From Ponticaulis sp. (lineage in GTDB: Bacteria > Pseudomonadota > Alphaproteobacteria > Caulobacterales > Hyphomonadaceae), in NCBI GenBank assembly GCA_002723155.1, contig PBNO01000016.1, forward strand, positions 1 through 51,531: a DNA stretch of 51,531 nucleotides. The letters are read 5' to 3'. This document shows, in pieces, positions 51,029 to 51,531 of the stretch (positions are counted from its first letter, which is position 1; each line of letters begins with the position of its first letter). Made by a program: the position numbers and the translations under genes. The notes beneath the pieces were generated by a model. The model ran no database searches. It saw nothing but the letters and a program-made list of their open reading frames with translations, and was not told the DNA's origin.

Positions 51029-51313
51029 TCAGTCTGTGTCATCCGGCCAATCGTCATAGCTGTCCGGCAGATGGCTCAGATCCTCAGGCGGGGTCATGAA
51101 CTCTTCTCGCTCCATCTTCGTCATCATGTCGGTCCGGATGCTCTTCTGCAACTGCTCGTCCCAATCGGGAATTGCAGAAATGCGCACCAGCATCACTTCG
51201 ACTTCACCGTTATCATAAATCTCGAACGTCCGCGTCTTCGCAAGTTCGACATAATTGCCGAGATCCTGCGCGAGCTCGTCGACCGAGATGCGAAAACATG
51301 CATGTGGTTTCAT
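51029..51313 (-). CDS. Phd/YefM-like antitoxin without visible partner
   Basis: A 94-residue protein from the ATG at 51313 (MKPHACFRISVDELAQDLGN). The N-terminal half reads YVELAKTRTFEIYDNGEVEV and MLVRIS, the Phd/YefM order of helix then strands. The C-terminus is acidic (DLSHLPDSYDDWPDDTD), as antitoxin tails often are. No toxin follows in the 48 bp to the convergent gene's stop, so the partner may be absent, or upstream past the window edge. The longer frame to 51415 has an unlikely Cys-rich start. Confidence 0.5.
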   Translation of the reverse strand: MKPHACFRISVDELAQDLGNYVELAKTRTFEIYDNGEVEVMLVRISAIPDWDEQLQKSIRTDMMTKMEREEFMTPPEDLSHLPDSYDDWPDDTD

Positions 51314-51467
51314 GGGATCAGAACCTTTCGATTGCTTACAACAATCCCGCCGACCGCTGAGCCGTGTGGGCGATGCGGTCGGGCAGGCAAAAAGGTTCGT
51401 GAGCGTGATAGCCAATCGGGCGCGGAATGGAAGCCCCGCTCGCAGCTTTCGATGAAAGCGCGCTCTT

Positions 51468-51531
51468 CTAGCGTTCGAGCTGACGCATCAGATACCCCGC
51501 GCCTGCCGGCGTGACATTCACAGCGATCGCG
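51468..51531 (-). CDS. C-terminal 20 codons of a gene running off the edge
   Basis: On the minus strand the frame ends AIAVNVTPAGAGYLMRQLER with a TAG at 51470-51468. The amino-acid make-up is protein-like and codon use is GC-rich. The product cannot be named from this piece. It would be upstream of and codirectional with the Phd-like gene. Confidence 0.35.
   Translation of the reverse strand, partial: AIAVNVTPAGAGYLMRQLER

Noticed and set aside
1-51531. tRNA, rRNA, CRISPR or integrase att site
   Set aside because: I found no tRNA-like cloverleaf, rRNA segment, regularly spaced repeat-spacer array or integrase gene in the window.

Overview
The window looks like accessory DNA from an alphaproteobacterium. 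Overall protein character and the TonB/NodT/RES gene types suggest Sphingomonadales, perhaps the Erythrobacter/Sphingomonas group. That placement rests on family familiarity, not on a search. Most of the left part is GC-rich and compact. The middle (about 18.3-31 kb) is visibly richer in A+T, and the right end is GC-rich again, so the window is a mosaic of segments with different histories.

Region 1 (1-18.2 kb) is the leading and transfer part of a conjugative plasmid or integrated conjugative element. It carries a Phd-like/PemK-like toxin-antitoxin pair, a small single-strand DNA-binding protein, a CoiA-like protein, a DUF2493 (SLOG-like) protein and several short unrecognised proteins. The transfer core follows: a ribbon-helix-helix protein, a TraD/TrwB coupling ATPase, an XRE regulator and a MobF (TrwC/TraI) relaxase-helicase. 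This is the trwA-trwB-trwC order with a regulator inserted. A tightly packed run of small membrane, secreted and DUF2726 proteins comes next. No mating-pair pore genes are present. Unusually, five intergenic stretches of about 340-810 nt are packed with hairpins. At least three sequence families recur, with stems preserved by compensatory changes: at 3217-3380 and 8100-8256; at 3738-3900 and 5107-5211; and as a tandem unit at 5547-5989. These are the best candidates for something undescribed.

Region 2 (18.2-22.1 kb) is a scar zone. It holds a transposon-like end (18302), a ComM-like protein reduced to its N-terminal ChlI domain, two related IS6-family elements, an 81-bp remnant made of two IS6 ends, and gene fragments cut by these insertions.

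Region 3 (22.1-34.7 kb, minus strand) is a type I secretion operon: ABC transporter with a C39-like domain, HlyD adaptor, a lipoprotein of unknown role, and a 2666-residue RTX protein with an N-terminal class-3-lipase-like domain. The genes are joined by 4-nt overlaps. A secreted thermonuclease-family gene lies upstream. No TolC is encoded in the operon.

Region 4 (35.8-42.3 kb) is a divergent TetR regulator plus a MacB/FtsX-type export set: ATPase, permease, periplasmic adaptor and NodT-like outer-membrane lipoprotein. A perfect 15-bp palindrome sits in the divergent promoter.

Region 5 (42.3-51.5 kb) starts with a redoxin gene fragment ending 11 bp from a second copy of the transposon-like end. 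It continues with a RES/Xre toxin-antitoxin pair, a DUF2235 lipase-like protein, a truncated nuclease-like gene, a cobalamin uptake cluster (btuB behind a B12 riboswitch, a small membrane protein, btuF), and two small genes of which one is Phd-like. The right edge holds the last 20 codons of a minus-strand gene.
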